Below, piece after piece: positions 7,756 to 16,350 of a DNA stretch of 64,000 bases. The DNA is taken from assembly GCA_902786265.1 (NCBI GenBank), contig CADACE010000013.1, positions 1-64,000 on the forward strand. Reading direction: 5' to 3'. Numbering within the stretch: position 1 is the first letter of the stretch; each line of letters begins with the position of its first letter. The notes under the pieces were generated by a model, which was not told the origin of the DNA, made no database searches, and saw only the letters and a program-made list of their open reading frames with translations. The translations under genes were made by a program, and so were the position numbers. This DNA comes from an uncultured Chloroflexota bacterium (GTDB taxonomy: Bacteria; Chloroflexota; Anaerolineae; Anaerolineales; Anaerolineaceae).

Positions 7756-9417
7756 TCAGGCTGTCCGATATATTCGCAGCCGGCGTCTTGGTTCTTTTCC
7801 GAAAGGCTGGCAGACCAGATTTGCCTGTTCGATCATTTCCTGCTGTATCCGGCGGATAGAACGGTCGGCAGGAGAAAGGTCGATCCAGCTCACTTCTCCG
7901 CTTAATACGGATCGGATGGCGGATATGGTTTCCTCTTCGACATCCTCCCAATTTGTGGCCTGGTCCTGTACTTCTATTTTCAGCATGCTCGCAAGCGTAT
8001 ATTCGATCTGTGCCGTTGTGTTGGAACGCAGCACATAGATCGGGATGCCTTTTTCTTCCGCATCGACGATCACCTTCTGACGCTCACGGTAATAAGGACG
8101 CAGCGTCATCAGGAGGTCCGCCTCCTCCAGATTATTCACGACTACGACCGGGACACCCAGCCGTTCGGCAGCCTCATTCAGCCGGTTGCGGGCAACACCA
8201 TGTGAATAAACATGGACCGTTTCCTTCCGGGGGGCACCTTCCTGCCCATCCCCGGCACGCTCGCTGTGTTTCAGTTCGCCGAGCACGGATTTGCTCTTTC
8301 CGCTGATCTCGACAATATTTTCCTGCATCCGGGAAAGCTGTTTCTTCCCCTTTTTGCCGTCAGAGGACTCTTTGTTATTATTCCCGGCAAAACCGGCACC
8401 TTCCAGCACCGGAGCCGGCGCCTTTTCGCGGATGATCTGGCCCTTCGCGCTTTTCGTGCGCAATTCGGGCTGCAGCTCGATGCCGCGGACAAGGGCATCC
8501 ACAGCCTCTGCCACGTCCTGATAAACGATCACCTGGTTCCGCTGCCTGATTTCCACCAGCACATCAAAAGTCGGTGGAGAACGGCGTTCCAGGACTACCT
8601 TCTGCGTTCCTCTGCGTTTGGCTTCCTCATCGGAAAGCGTGACGGATTCGATCCCGCCGATCAGGTCGGATAAGGTAGGGTTCATCAGCAGGTTGCTGAT
8701 GGTCTGCCCGTGGGCAGTTCCGATGAGCTGCACACCGCGCTCGGCAATGGTACGGGCAGCCTGCGCTTCCAGCTCCCGTCCGATCTCATCAATGATGATC
8801 ACTTCCGGGTTATGGTTCTCGACCGCTTCGATCATCACCTCATGCTGAAGGGTCGGCTGAGCAACCTGCAGCCGGCGCGCATCACCCACCGCGGGATGCG
8901 GAACGTCGCCGTCCCCGCCGATTTCATTGGAAGTATCCACAATGATGACCCGCTTTTGGGCCGAAAGGACCCGCGCCGCTTCCCGCAGCATGGTAGTTTT
9001 CCCAATGCCCGGCTTGCCGAGGATCAGCAGACTTTTCCCGGAATGAATGTAATCCGCAATAATATCCAGTGTACCGAACACCGCCCGTCCGACCCGGCAG
9101 GTCAGCCCGATGATGCGGTTATGGCGGTTGCGGATGGCCGAAATACGATGAAGCGTCCGCTCCATCCCGGCGCGGTTATCAAGGTCAAATGTCCCGATTT
9201 TTTCAACGACACCGTCTATATCTTCGTACGTGATCTCGTCTTCTGAAAGCAAAAGATCGCCTGTGGTATAACGTGCCAGCGGCATCCGTCCCACATCCAT
9301 CACGACCTCAATCAGTTTATCCAGATTTCCGTAATTGTTGATCTCTTCCGTGATCTTTGCCGGAAGAACGTTGATCAATGCCTGAATATCATCAGCATTA
9401 TTTAAATATTGTTCCAT
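7756..9417 (-). CDS. AAA ATPase with R3H domain, SpoIIIAA/Ycf45-like
   Basis: A 553-residue ATPase of the SpoIIIAA-like group known from bacteria and plastids (Ycf45). Walker A is ILGKPGIGKTTML near residue 130 and Walker B is VIIIDEIG near 200; the ATPase core runs to about 310. A low-complexity, lysine- and glutamate-rich linker follows to about 390, then a nucleotide-binding-like region (HVYSHGVARNRL) and a C-terminal R3H-like segment (SPADRSIRRIQQEMIEQ), in which the second conserved His is Gln. R3H domains bind single-stranded nucleic acid, so a role in RNA or DNA handling is likely. It is placed 13 bases before tmk. No signal peptide or membrane segment is present. The exact function is unknown for the family. 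Confidence 0.85.
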   Translation of the reverse strand: MEQYLNNADDIQALINVLPAKITEEINNYGNLDKLIEVVMDVGRMPLARYTTGDLLLSEDEITYEDIDGVVEKIGTFDLDNRAGMERTLHRISAIRNRHNRIIGLTCRVGRAVFGTLDIIADYIHSGKSLLILGKPGIGKTTMLREAARVLSAQKRVIIVDTSNEIGGDGDVPHPAVGDARRLQVAQPTLQHEVMIEAVENHNPEVIIIDEIGRELEAQAARTIAERGVQLIGTAHGQTISNLLMNPTLSDLIGGIESVTLSDEEAKRRGTQKVVLERRSPPTFDVLVEIRQRNQVIVYQDVAEAVDALVRGIELQPELRTKSAKGQIIREKAPAPVLEGAGFAGNNNKESSDGKKGKKQLSRMQENIVEISGKSKSVLGELKHSERAGDGQEGAPRKETVHVYSHGVARNRLNEAAERLGVPVVVVNNLEEADLLMTLRPYYRERQKVIVDAEEKGIPIYVLRSNTTAQIEYTLASMLKIEVQDQATNWEDVEEETISAIRSVLSGEVSWIDLSPADRSIRRIQQEMIEQANLVCQPFGKEPRRRLRIYRTA

Positions 9418-9499
9418 CTTATATCGTTCGCCACCTCATGGCTTTGTCTTACAAATTCGAGCAGAAATGTCTCAGGCAGCTGCCTGATGACATCCGGAT

Positions 9500-10273
9500 C
9501 TACAGTTGTTCGTTCCGTTTCAAAACACCAAAAACAATAAATATCACCAGCCCGGCAAAAATCAGCCCGCCGCCGATCAGCGCCATCATGGGAGACTGAT
9601 TCCCCGTATCCACTTCGGTTTCCGCGGCTTCCAGGACGGAAGACTTTTGGGCACCGAAATTGATCTGGGAATTATCGCCCGCCTTTACCGTGAGCGCGTA
9701 ATTCATGTTCGTCGTCGGGTTGTAATCGGTCGGCGGCGCAACGGAAATATTATAATCGCCTTCCGGTACTTCCGGGAAACATAACAGGTCATTGCCCGCG
9801 GTCAGACCGGTAAAGCTGTCAGAACCGTTGCGTTTGGTAATGCTGACCGCGCCGCCGGTCACGCCATACTCAAATTCGCCCACGATGCCATCCCCGTTTT
9901 CATCTTCAAAAAGATATACGCATACCTGACCGTAACCGTTATAGGGCGTCGGAGTCGGGGTAATGGGTGTCGGGGTTGGCGAAGGTCCGGGCGTCGGCGT
10001 AGGCGTTTCATAACGTCCCAGGAGCAGACGCGTACCGGGGATCAGCGTACACTGCTCATCAAGGTTATTTAATTCACGCAGCGTTATCAAATCGATCCCC
10101 ATGGTCAGGGAAATGCTCATGCAGGAGTCATTACTCTTGATAATGTAAAAAATGTTTCCGTCAACATCCGGCGTCGGTGTCAGGATCGCCTGACCGGAAA
10201 CCGAATGCGCAAACATCACGGCAAGAATTCCTGCCAACAGCACCATCACGATCGTCTTTGATTTCTTTCTCAT
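9500..10273 (-). CDS. exported, membrane-anchored LysM protein
   Basis: A 257-residue surface protein. The ATG at 10273 gives a signal peptide (MRKKSKTIVMVLLAGILAV) and has GAAAGAGG upstream; the longer frame from 10342 is rejected. A LysM-like domain for glycan binding spans about residues 45-92 (FYIIKSNDSCMSISLTMGI, PGTRLLLG). A TPTPTP linker (about 95-115) leads to an SdrD-B/Cna-B-like beta domain (VYLFEDENGDGIVGEFEYGV to about 215). A transmembrane helix near the C-terminus ends in VFGVLKRNEQL, a stop-transfer anchor without an LPXTG motif. It likely holds peptidoglycan or another glycan at the cell surface. It sits between recN and the R3H ATPase gene with about 80-base gaps on both sides. 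Confidence 0.82.
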   Translation of the reverse strand: MRKKSKTIVMVLLAGILAVMFAHSVSGQAILTPTPDVDGNIFYIIKSNDSCMSISLTMGIDLITLRELNNLDEQCTLIPGTRLLLGRYETPTPTPGPSPTPTPITPTPTPYNGYGQVCVYLFEDENGDGIVGEFEYGVTGGAVSITKRNGSDSFTGLTAGNDLLCFPEVPEGDYNISVAPPTDYNPTTNMNYALTVKAGDNSQINFGAQKSSVLEAAETEVDTGNQSPMMALIGGGLIFAGLVIFIVFGVLKRNEQL

Positions 10274-10355
10274 ATGAGCCTCTTTCCTGTAACTTTCCGG
10301 TACAAACATAACCTGTTTTATTATAAATTCCAAACCGGGCATATCCTTCAGCCTG

Positions 10356-12095
10356 TCACGGCCGGCTGCTGATCTTATACTCCGAACTTTCTTTCAGCAT
10401 TGCTTTCACAGCCTGAATGTTTTCCTCGTTATCCGCGCCGAGAAGCGAAGCCAGTTCATGAAGGCTTTCTTCCGCGGCAAGACGGGTAACAACCGTCTGC
10501 GTGCGGTTTCCGCAGATCTGTTTGCGGACATGGTAATGACTGTCATATAAAGCAGCCAGCTGCGGCAGATGCGTGATGCAGATCACCTGATGGTAGCGGC
10601 TGAGCTGCCACAGCTTTTCGCCGACCAGCGCGCCGATCCTGCCGCCGATACCCTGATCGATCTCATCAAAAACCATTGTCGGGACGGTATCCGCCTGCGC
10701 CAGGGTATTCTTCAGCGCCAGCATCAGCCGTGAAGTTTCCCCGCCGGAAGCGACCTTCGCCAGCGGTTTCAGACCCTCTCCGGGGTTCGGAGCAATCATA
10801 AATTCAACGCGGTCAAAACCGTTTTCGGTAAAAGCAAGGTGCCGCCCGTTCCCGTCAGCGAGACCTTCAGCGGCCTCATCCGTCTCCATCAGAACATCAA
10901 ACCGGGCTGCCGGCATTTTGAGATCATCAAGCTCTTTTTCAACACCCTTTGAAATTTCCCCGGCGGCGGCTTTCCGTTTTTCAGAAAGTTTTATGGCCAG
11001 ACCGGAAAGAACCTCAAGCAGCTCTTTCCGCTCGGATTCCAGATCTTCGATTTGTTTCCCCGCGCCCGTGATGAGGGAGAGCTTCCGCTGTGCTTCATCC
11101 GCGTAAGCCAGCACAGCCGTGACCGTTCCGCCGTACTTCCGCTTCAGTGAAAAATAAAGCGCGAGCCGTTCTTCGATCTGGTTCCGCTTGCGGCTGCTGA
11201 ACCCAAGCCCCGCCCTGTAACGGTCCAGTTTATCGAGAACCTCGTTCATCTGGTCGGCAGCACTGACCACCGCGTCATAAAGCGGCTGCAGGGTGTCATC
11301 ATACGCGGTCAGGTCATCCAGCGCGCTGTCGAGGGTATCCATCTGTTCGATGATCCCCGGCCTGTTTTCCGACCGTCCCTGCAGGGCTGTCAGTCCGGAA
11401 TGGACAAGACGGGCGATCTTTTCGGAATTTGCCATCCGTTCCCGCTCGCGGTTCAGGCTTTCCTCTTCTTTTTCGGACATTTCCGCCGCCCGGATCTCAC
11501 TGAGCTGGTAAGTCAGCATATCCTGCTGCCGCAGCGCCTCCGCTTCACCGTCCCGCAGCGTCTTCAGCTCTTTGACAACGGAAAGATAACGGCGGTAGAC
11601 CTCGCGGTATTGTTTGAGCAGGTCTTCATTGCCGGCATATTGATCCACCAGTCGGATGTGCGAAGCCGGTTTCAGCAGTGACAAATGTTCGGACTGCCCG
11701 TGAATATCCACCAGAAGCGCACCGATCTCCTGAAGGACGGAAAGGCTCACGCCGTGTCCGTTGACACGGGCTGTACTGCGGCCTTCCATGCGGAGTTCGC
11801 GGGAAAGTGATATCTCTTCGATCCCGTCATCCGGAAGCAGGTCTTCCCGTTTCAGAATTTCTTCGATCTCATCACGGCGGTTTCCGTAATCAAAGAAAGC
11901 CTCGACCGATGCCCGTTTCGTTCCCTCACGGATAAATGTATTATCCGCTTTTTCGCCGAGGACGATCGAAAGCGCGTCCAGGATAATGGACTTCCCGGCT
12001 CCGGTTTCTCCCGTGAAAATGTTAAATCCGTCAGTAAACTCCAGGTCCAGTGATTCAATGATGGCAAAATTCTGAATTCTGATCTCTTTGAGCAT
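10356..12095 (-). CDS. recN: DNA repair protein RecN
   Basis: A 579-residue SMC-like ATPase for double-strand break repair. Walker A is at the N-terminus (FTGETGAGKSIILDAL). Two long coiled-coil stretches flank the centre (about residues 165-380). The C-terminal ABC half has the signature GGETSRLMLALK, Walker B VFDEIDQGIGG and the ITHLPQLAAL switch, all in family order and at normal length. The start follows GAAGG. It is 6 bases after the B-box protein gene and within the nadK-recN run, an association also common in other bacteria, where nadK is often next to recN. Confidence 0.97.
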   Translation of the reverse strand: MLKEIRIQNFAIIESLDLEFTDGFNIFTGETGAGKSIILDALSIVLGEKADNTFIREGTKRASVEAFFDYGNRRDEIEEILKREDLLPDDGIEEISLSRELRMEGRSTARVNGHGVSLSVLQEIGALLVDIHGQSEHLSLLKPASHIRLVDQYAGNEDLLKQYREVYRRYLSVVKELKTLRDGEAEALRQQDMLTYQLSEIRAAEMSEKEEESLNRERERMANSEKIARLVHSGLTALQGRSENRPGIIEQMDTLDSALDDLTAYDDTLQPLYDAVVSAADQMNEVLDKLDRYRAGLGFSSRKRNQIEERLALYFSLKRKYGGTVTAVLAYADEAQRKLSLITGAGKQIEDLESERKELLEVLSGLAIKLSEKRKAAAGEISKGVEKELDDLKMPAARFDVLMETDEAAEGLADGNGRHLAFTENGFDRVEFMIAPNPGEGLKPLAKVASGGETSRLMLALKNTLAQADTVPTMVFDEIDQGIGGRIGALVGEKLWQLSRYHQVICITHLPQLAALYDSHYHVRKQICGNRTQTVVTRLAAEESLHELASLLGADNEENIQAVKAMLKESSEYKISSRP

Positions 12096-12101
12096 AAATT
12101 T

Positions 12102-12659
12102 TTACCTTCTGAACACCATCCCATTCATATCGGACAGGATCGTCACGCTCTGAACTACGATATAAAGGATATCCGCTATGATCGGCATCAATCCCATATA
12201 AGCCATTCCCATCGAAATAATATTGAAATTGACGATGATCTCCTGCCCAAAGCCAACCAGAGCGCCAAGAGCCGCGGCGATCACGACCACACGTGTGAGC
12301 ATCACCGAACGGCGTCTGCTGACAGCGGCACGCACCGCCGCGCAGATAATTTTCCCGAAAGCAGCCGCAAAAATCAAAGCAGCCACAAAGACAGGCAGGA
12401 ACGGGACCAGCCGCATGACAAATGTTCCCGCAAAACCCAGGACCGCCGCGATAGCGCCGCCGATAAAGTAATCTTTGCTTTCCGCCGTGTCAAAAACCTT
12501 CTGCTGTGACTTGATGCAGTCTTTGCAGCGGTACCCTGTCGGTGTCCGGACTGCGCATTCCGGACAGATGGGACGATCGCATTTGTTGCAGCGCAGCAGC
12601 GTTTTGCGGTCCGGATGTTTGTAACAAACCTGATATTCTTCATGAAGTTCTTCTGTCAT
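12102..12659 (-). CDS. B-box-type zinc finger membrane protein
   Basis: A 185-residue protein. Residues 10-45 hold a small zinc-binding module (CYKHPDRKTLLRCNKC, CPECAV, CKDC), the bacterial B-box-like pattern often seen in front of rhomboid-like or unknown membrane domains. Four or so hydrophobic helices follow (residues 68-170). No protease motif is visible in the membrane part, so it is not called a rhomboid. The start overlaps the nadK stop by 4 bases (ATGA) and has a strong AGGAGG. Function is unknown; linkage to nadK and recN suggests only a housekeeping context. Confidence 0.78.
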   Translation of the reverse strand: MTEELHEEYQVCYKHPDRKTLLRCNKCDRPICPECAVRTPTGYRCKDCIKSQQKVFDTAESKDYFIGGAIAAVLGFAGTFVMRLVPFLPVFVAALIFAAAFGKIICAAVRAAVSRRRSVMLTRVVVIAAALGALVGFGQEIIVNFNIISMGMAYMGLMPIIADILYIVVQSVTILSDMNGMVFRR

Positions 12660-13534
12660 GGCCGCCTTCCTCCTATTGTCGGATTACGCTGCATATAGCG
12701 TGTGATATTTCGATAAAAAACGCCTTTATCCTGAAAACGGACAAATAAAGCGGAATGTTCCGAAGCCCGCGCCAGGATCCGGTCCCCGAACTCCAGCTCT
12801 GCGCCTTCATATCCGTCCGGAGAAATGAGGGCTTCCACACTGCCGCCGAGAATAAAGGTGACAAGGTCCGTATCCGGCAGAACCAGACAGCGGTCCACAC
12901 ACAGGTTCGGAGATATCGGCGTCAGCAGCATATTCCGCATATCCGGACGCAGGATCGGTCCGCCCACAGACTGCGAATAAGAAGTGGAACCGGTCGCGGT
13001 CGACAATATCAAACCGTCCGCCACATATTCCGCCAATTCGATCTCATTCACATGGACGATCAGATGGACCGGACGGATGGACAAAGCCCTGGCCAGGACG
13101 ATATCATTCAGGACCTCCCAGGTATGAAGCTTCTTCTCCCCGCGGAAATGCTCCGCGCGGATCATCATGCGTTTGTCTGTCTCCCATCTGCCGGCCAGCA
13201 GATCATCGATCCGTTCCCGCCATTCATTCCGCTGCGTTTCCACCAGAAACCCGAAATGGCCCAGATTCACGCCCATCACCGGCACATTGACCGGCGCGCC
13301 AAGCTTCCCCGCCCGCAGCATCGTACCGTCGCCGCCCAGCGCGATCATCAGGTCAAACTGCCCGTCACGCAGAGCTTTGCGGAATTTCTGATCATTCAGG
13401 GAAAAAGACTCAGCCCGTTCCACAGATCTTTCTTTCAATACATTGACAATATCCGCGGACATTGCATGGGCTTCCTCAAGACTGGGATGCCAGGTGACCG
13501 CGATACGTTTTGGTTGGTTCACAATCCTCTCCAT
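12656..13534 (-). CDS. nadK: NAD kinase
   Basis: A 292-residue (or 288-residue) NAD kinase that makes NADP from NAD and ATP. The signature GGDGTMLRAG is near residue 75, and the second conserved block DGLILSTATGSTSYSQSVGGPI spans about 175 onwards. Length is typical. Two starts are possible. The ATG at 13534 stands only 6 bases after a good -10 box, which would make the mRNA leaderless. The GTG at 13522 has GGAG 6 bases upstream. Either way the leader is extremely short. It is the first gene of the minus-strand run down to tmk and overlaps the B-box gene by 4 bases. Confidence 0.95.
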   Translation of the reverse strand: MERIVNQPKRIAVTWHPSLEEAHAMSADIVNVLKERSVERAESFSLNDQKFRKALRDGQFDLMIALGGDGTMLRAGKLGAPVNVPVMGVNLGHFGFLVETQRNEWRERIDDLLAGRWETDKRMMIRAEHFRGEKKLHTWEVLNDIVLARALSIRPVHLIVHVNEIELAEYVADGLILSTATGSTSYSQSVGGPILRPDMRNMLLTPISPNLCVDRCLVLPDTDLVTFILGGSVEALISPDGYEGAELEFGDRILARASEHSALFVRFQDKGVFYRNITRYMQRNPTIGGRRP

Positions 13535-13540
13535 ACTACC

Positions 13541-13569
13541 ATTATATCAAGACCCGCCCGGTTCGTAAA
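13541..13569 (-). promoter_or_regulatory. nadK promoter, leaderless or near-leaderless
   Basis: On the minus strand, -35 TTTACG (13564-13569) and a perfect -10 TATAAT (13541-13546) are 17 bases apart. The ATG of nadK begins 6 bases after the -10, at about the expected transcription start. Confidence 0.6.
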
Positions 13570-13693
13570 ATATTTGTTCATTTCACAGGATATTTGTAAC
13601 TGTCTGTACAGGGCTGACCGCGTATGCTTTGCTTCAAAGTGTTCCATACAACCATGACCGCGGAAAAAATGTGACATGACAAAAAATAAACTG

Positions 13694-13707
13694 TTGTCAT
13701 ATGACAA
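13694..13707. promoter_or_regulatory. perfect 14-bp palindrome upstream of histidine kinase gene
   Basis: TTGTCATATGACAA is its own reverse complement and lies about 60 bases before the kinase ATG at 13766, inside AT-rich DNA. A possible -10 TAGAAT at 13750-13755 follows. The symmetry and position fit a dimeric regulator site. Confidence 0.45.
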
Positions 13708-13765
13708 AATAGTGATAAAAATCAAATTAATTCTTACTATTGTACATGGTAGAATAATAAATGGT

Positions 13766-15478
13766 ATGAAAACAAATTCTGTCCAGTCTCTCCGCCAGGT
13801 AAAGCTCGAGTCCTTTAATCAGGACTGTCTTGACCTGTTTAAAAATCTTTCCGTGGATTCTCTGATCTCACGGATCCTTTATATTGCGGCGACATGGACA
13901 AACAGCTGTTACTGCATCTGCGGGCTCACATCGTCCAAACGCGGACATTTTTCATCCTACCAGCTGTACGGGTTCACCCAATCGGAAATTGAACTGCTGA
14001 ACGCGGACCAGAAAGACGCGATCCTTACCATCCCGTCCGACGAGATCATCCGTACAGAAAATGCCTCGCAATGCAAAAAATACCGCATATTCAATAATAA
14101 ACGGGAGAATGGTTCCTATACCTTCACGCCGAATATTCAATCCATCCTTTTTGCTCCGATTTTTTTCAATGAGGACAAGATCGGTTCGATCACACTGATG
14201 AACAAGATCGGCGCGAGTTCATTCACGGATGACGATGTTCTGCTGATCGGATCCCTTGCCAATTATTCGGGTATAGCCATCAATAACGCGCGCCTTTACT
14301 CACAATCCGCCATTCGGGAAAAAAAGCTTACGAAAACCAATGACGACCTGGCACTGCTGAATGAGCTGGGCCGGATGTTCGCGGACAATGACGGCGATAT
14401 CAACAACCTGATGACGCAGACCCTGGACCTGATCATCAGTAATCTGGGCCTGGAATTGGGAGAAATATTTTTGAATTCCGAGGACAACCCGGATGAATAT
14501 AAGCTGATCATCACAAAAGGGCATGAAAATCCCAACAGCCTGCTGGGTTTGAATACAATTTCTTCAGGGGAAGGACTCCTCGGCGGCTGCGCTGAAAAAA
14601 ATGAAACCTACCTGATGAAATCCGGCCAGCTGGATTCCCTTAATTCCAGAGAGGGGCTCCACAGAAAATTGACGTATCTGATCGTTCTGCCGATCCCGAC
14701 CCATAATGAGGTCCTGGGGCTTATGATCCTGGGCGGACATTACGCAAAGGGCGAAGAGGAGCCGGATCGAAACTTTCTGTATTCCATTGTCACCTGGATC
14801 GCCCCGCTCATTGAAAACATGCGTCTGGTCCAGCAGAAGCAGAAAATCGCAATTTTGGAAGAACGTGAACGTATTGGCATGGATTTACATGACGGTGTGA
14901 TACAATCTATCTATGGTGTTGGGCTGATGCTTGAAAATGCCCGGCTGACCGCTGAAAAAAATCCGGAAAAAACCGCTGCCAGCATTCTCGCTGCAACCCA
15001 GGCTCTGAATTCAACGATCCGTGACATCCGGTCCTATATCATGAACCTGAAACCGGAGAAGCTGACATCGGAGAACCTGATCCAGAGCATGCGCAGGCTG
15101 GCAAATGATTTTCATGCCAACACCCTGATTCCGGCAAACTTCACCGATAAAGTGGAACATGTGGAATCACTGACTACCGAGCAGAATAATACGTTTTACC
15201 TGATCTGTCAGGAAGGGCTGGCGAACATTGCCAAGCACGCTCATGCCAAGTCGGTAACTGTCAATTTCACCGAGATGAAAGATCGTTTTGTCCTGATGAT
15301 CATTGATGACGGGGTTGGTTTTGATACGGAAAAGCCAAGGAAAAACACCAGCCATGGGGTGACGAACATGTTCTCACGAACACGCGGTTTGGGCGGAGAT
15401 ATTGATATCTCCTCAATTCCCGGCCACGGGACGACCATCATCGCCTGGCTGCCATTGATTGAAACTAAAGAGGCTTAA
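13766..15478 (+). CDS. cytoplasmic sensor histidine kinase, NarL/DegS-type (HisKA_3), with GAF domains
   Basis: A 570-residue kinase without membrane segments. Two GAF-like sensor regions span about residues 20-175 and 190-350. HisKA_3 follows with the phospho-acceptor in ERERIGMDLHDGVIQS, then a HATPase_c domain (CQEGLANIAKHAHA, IIDDGVGFD, GHGTTIIAWLP). This type pairs with NarL-family response regulators, yet none is encoded next to it, so it is an orphan in this window. The ATG at 13766 is preferred over an in-frame ATG at 13676 because the latter lies upstream of the AT-rich promoter-like DNA. A methyltransferase gene starts 6 bases after the stop. The signal is unknown; GAF domains commonly bind small molecules or sense redox state. 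Confidence 0.87.
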   Translation: MKTNSVQSLRQVKLESFNQDCLDLFKNLSVDSLISRILYIAATWTNSCYCICGLTSSKRGHFSSYQLYGFTQSEIELLNADQKDAILTIPSDEIIRTENASQCKKYRIFNNKRENGSYTFTPNIQSILFAPIFFNEDKIGSITLMNKIGASSFTDDDVLLIGSLANYSGIAINNARLYSQSAIREKKLTKTNDDLALLNELGRMFADNDGDINNLMTQTLDLIISNLGLELGEIFLNSEDNPDEYKLIITKGHENPNSLLGLNTISSGEGLLGGCAEKNETYLMKSGQLDSLNSREGLHRKLTYLIVLPIPTHNEVLGLMILGGHYAKGEEEPDRNFLYSIVTWIAPLIENMRLVQQKQKIAILEERERIGMDLHDGVIQSIYGVGLMLENARLTAEKNPEKTAASILAATQALNSTIRDIRSYIMNLKPEKLTSENLIQSMRRLANDFHANTLIPANFTDKVEHVESLTTEQNNTFYLICQEGLANIAKHAHAKSVTVNFTEMKDRFVLMIIDDGVGFDTEKPRKNTSHGVTNMFSRTRGLGGDIDISSIPGHGTTIIAWLPLIETKEA

Positions 15479-15484
15479 CAACAA

Positions 15485-16261
15485 GTGGAAGATATACGAA
15501 AAGGACAGGAACATTCTGACAAAGCCGCGGAACGCGGTGAACCCTCCTATGTCTGGCGGGACGGCCAAAAGCGCCGCATGGCTTTGATCACACAATACGC
15601 GGAAGAACGGATCAGCGGAAACATTCTGGAAGACGGCTGCGGTGTCGGCGCATATCTGAACCGCTTTATGCAGACAGCCCGCCACGCGGTCGGGATCGAA
15701 ATCGAATTTGAACGGGGACAGTTCGCCAAACAGGTCTGCCCGAATGAGAATACGGATATCGTCAACTCCTGCGGAGAGTTTCTGCCGTTCAAAGACAACT
15801 ATTTTGACCTGATCCTCAGCCATGAGGTGATCGAACACGTCAATGATGACAAGCTCTGTATCCGCGAGATGGTCCGTGTCCTGAAGCCGGGCGGACGAAT
15901 CGTTTTGTTCTGTCCCAACCGGGGATATCCCTTTGAGACCCACGGCATTTACTGGAAGGGCAAATATCACTTCGGAAACAAATTGTTTGTCAATTATCTA
16001 CCGCGTTCGGTGCGTGATAAGCTTGCCCCGCATGTCAATATCTACACCCGCGGGGACCTGGAAAAACTCTTTGAAGGACTTCCGGTGAAATATATCTTAC
16101 GCAGTGCCGTGTTCGGTGCCTACGACAATATCATTCAGCGCCATCCCGCAGCCGGAAAAGCGCTGCGCAGTACGCTGCAGAGTCTTGAAAAGACACCGCT
16201 GCGTGCGCTGGGCCTTTCGCATTTCTGGGTAATTGAAAAGACTGCTGAAAGCGGCCGGTGA
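15485..16261 (+). CDS. class I SAM-dependent methyltransferase
   Basis: A 258-residue methyltransferase starting at GTG with AAAGAGG 9 bases upstream, 6 bases after the kinase gene. Motif I for S-adenosylmethionine is ILEDGCGVGAYL (about residue 47), the acidic strand-2 residue is in VGIEIEFE, and DLILSHEVIEHV plus VRVLKPGGRIVLFCPN are motifs of the UbiE/Methyltransf_11 type. The C-terminal third (about 165-258) has no motif I can place; it contains a PRSVRDKLAPH segment seen in enzymes acting on glycolipids or polyprenyl substrates, so that is only a hint. Substrate unknown. Confidence 0.85.
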   Translation: MEDIRKGQEHSDKAAERGEPSYVWRDGQKRRMALITQYAEERISGNILEDGCGVGAYLNRFMQTARHAVGIEIEFERGQFAKQVCPNENTDIVNSCGEFLPFKDNYFDLILSHEVIEHVNDDKLCIREMVRVLKPGGRIVLFCPNRGYPFETHGIYWKGKYHFGNKLFVNYLPRSVRDKLAPHVNIYTRGDLEKLFEGLPVKYILRSAVFGAYDNIIQRHPAAGKALRSTLQSLEKTPLRALGLSHFWVIEKTAESGR

Positions 16262-16350
16262 TCAGCAGTCAGTAAGGATTCGGGAAACGCTCCGCGCCTG
16301 TTATTAAATTTTATTCATTCCCGTACCAAACGGGTGAACCTGGACGATTT

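Noticed and set aside
12102..12659. Rhomboid protease assignment for the B-box membrane protein
   Set aside because: B-box domains often precede rhomboids, but no GxSx serine motif or catalytic His is visible in the helices.
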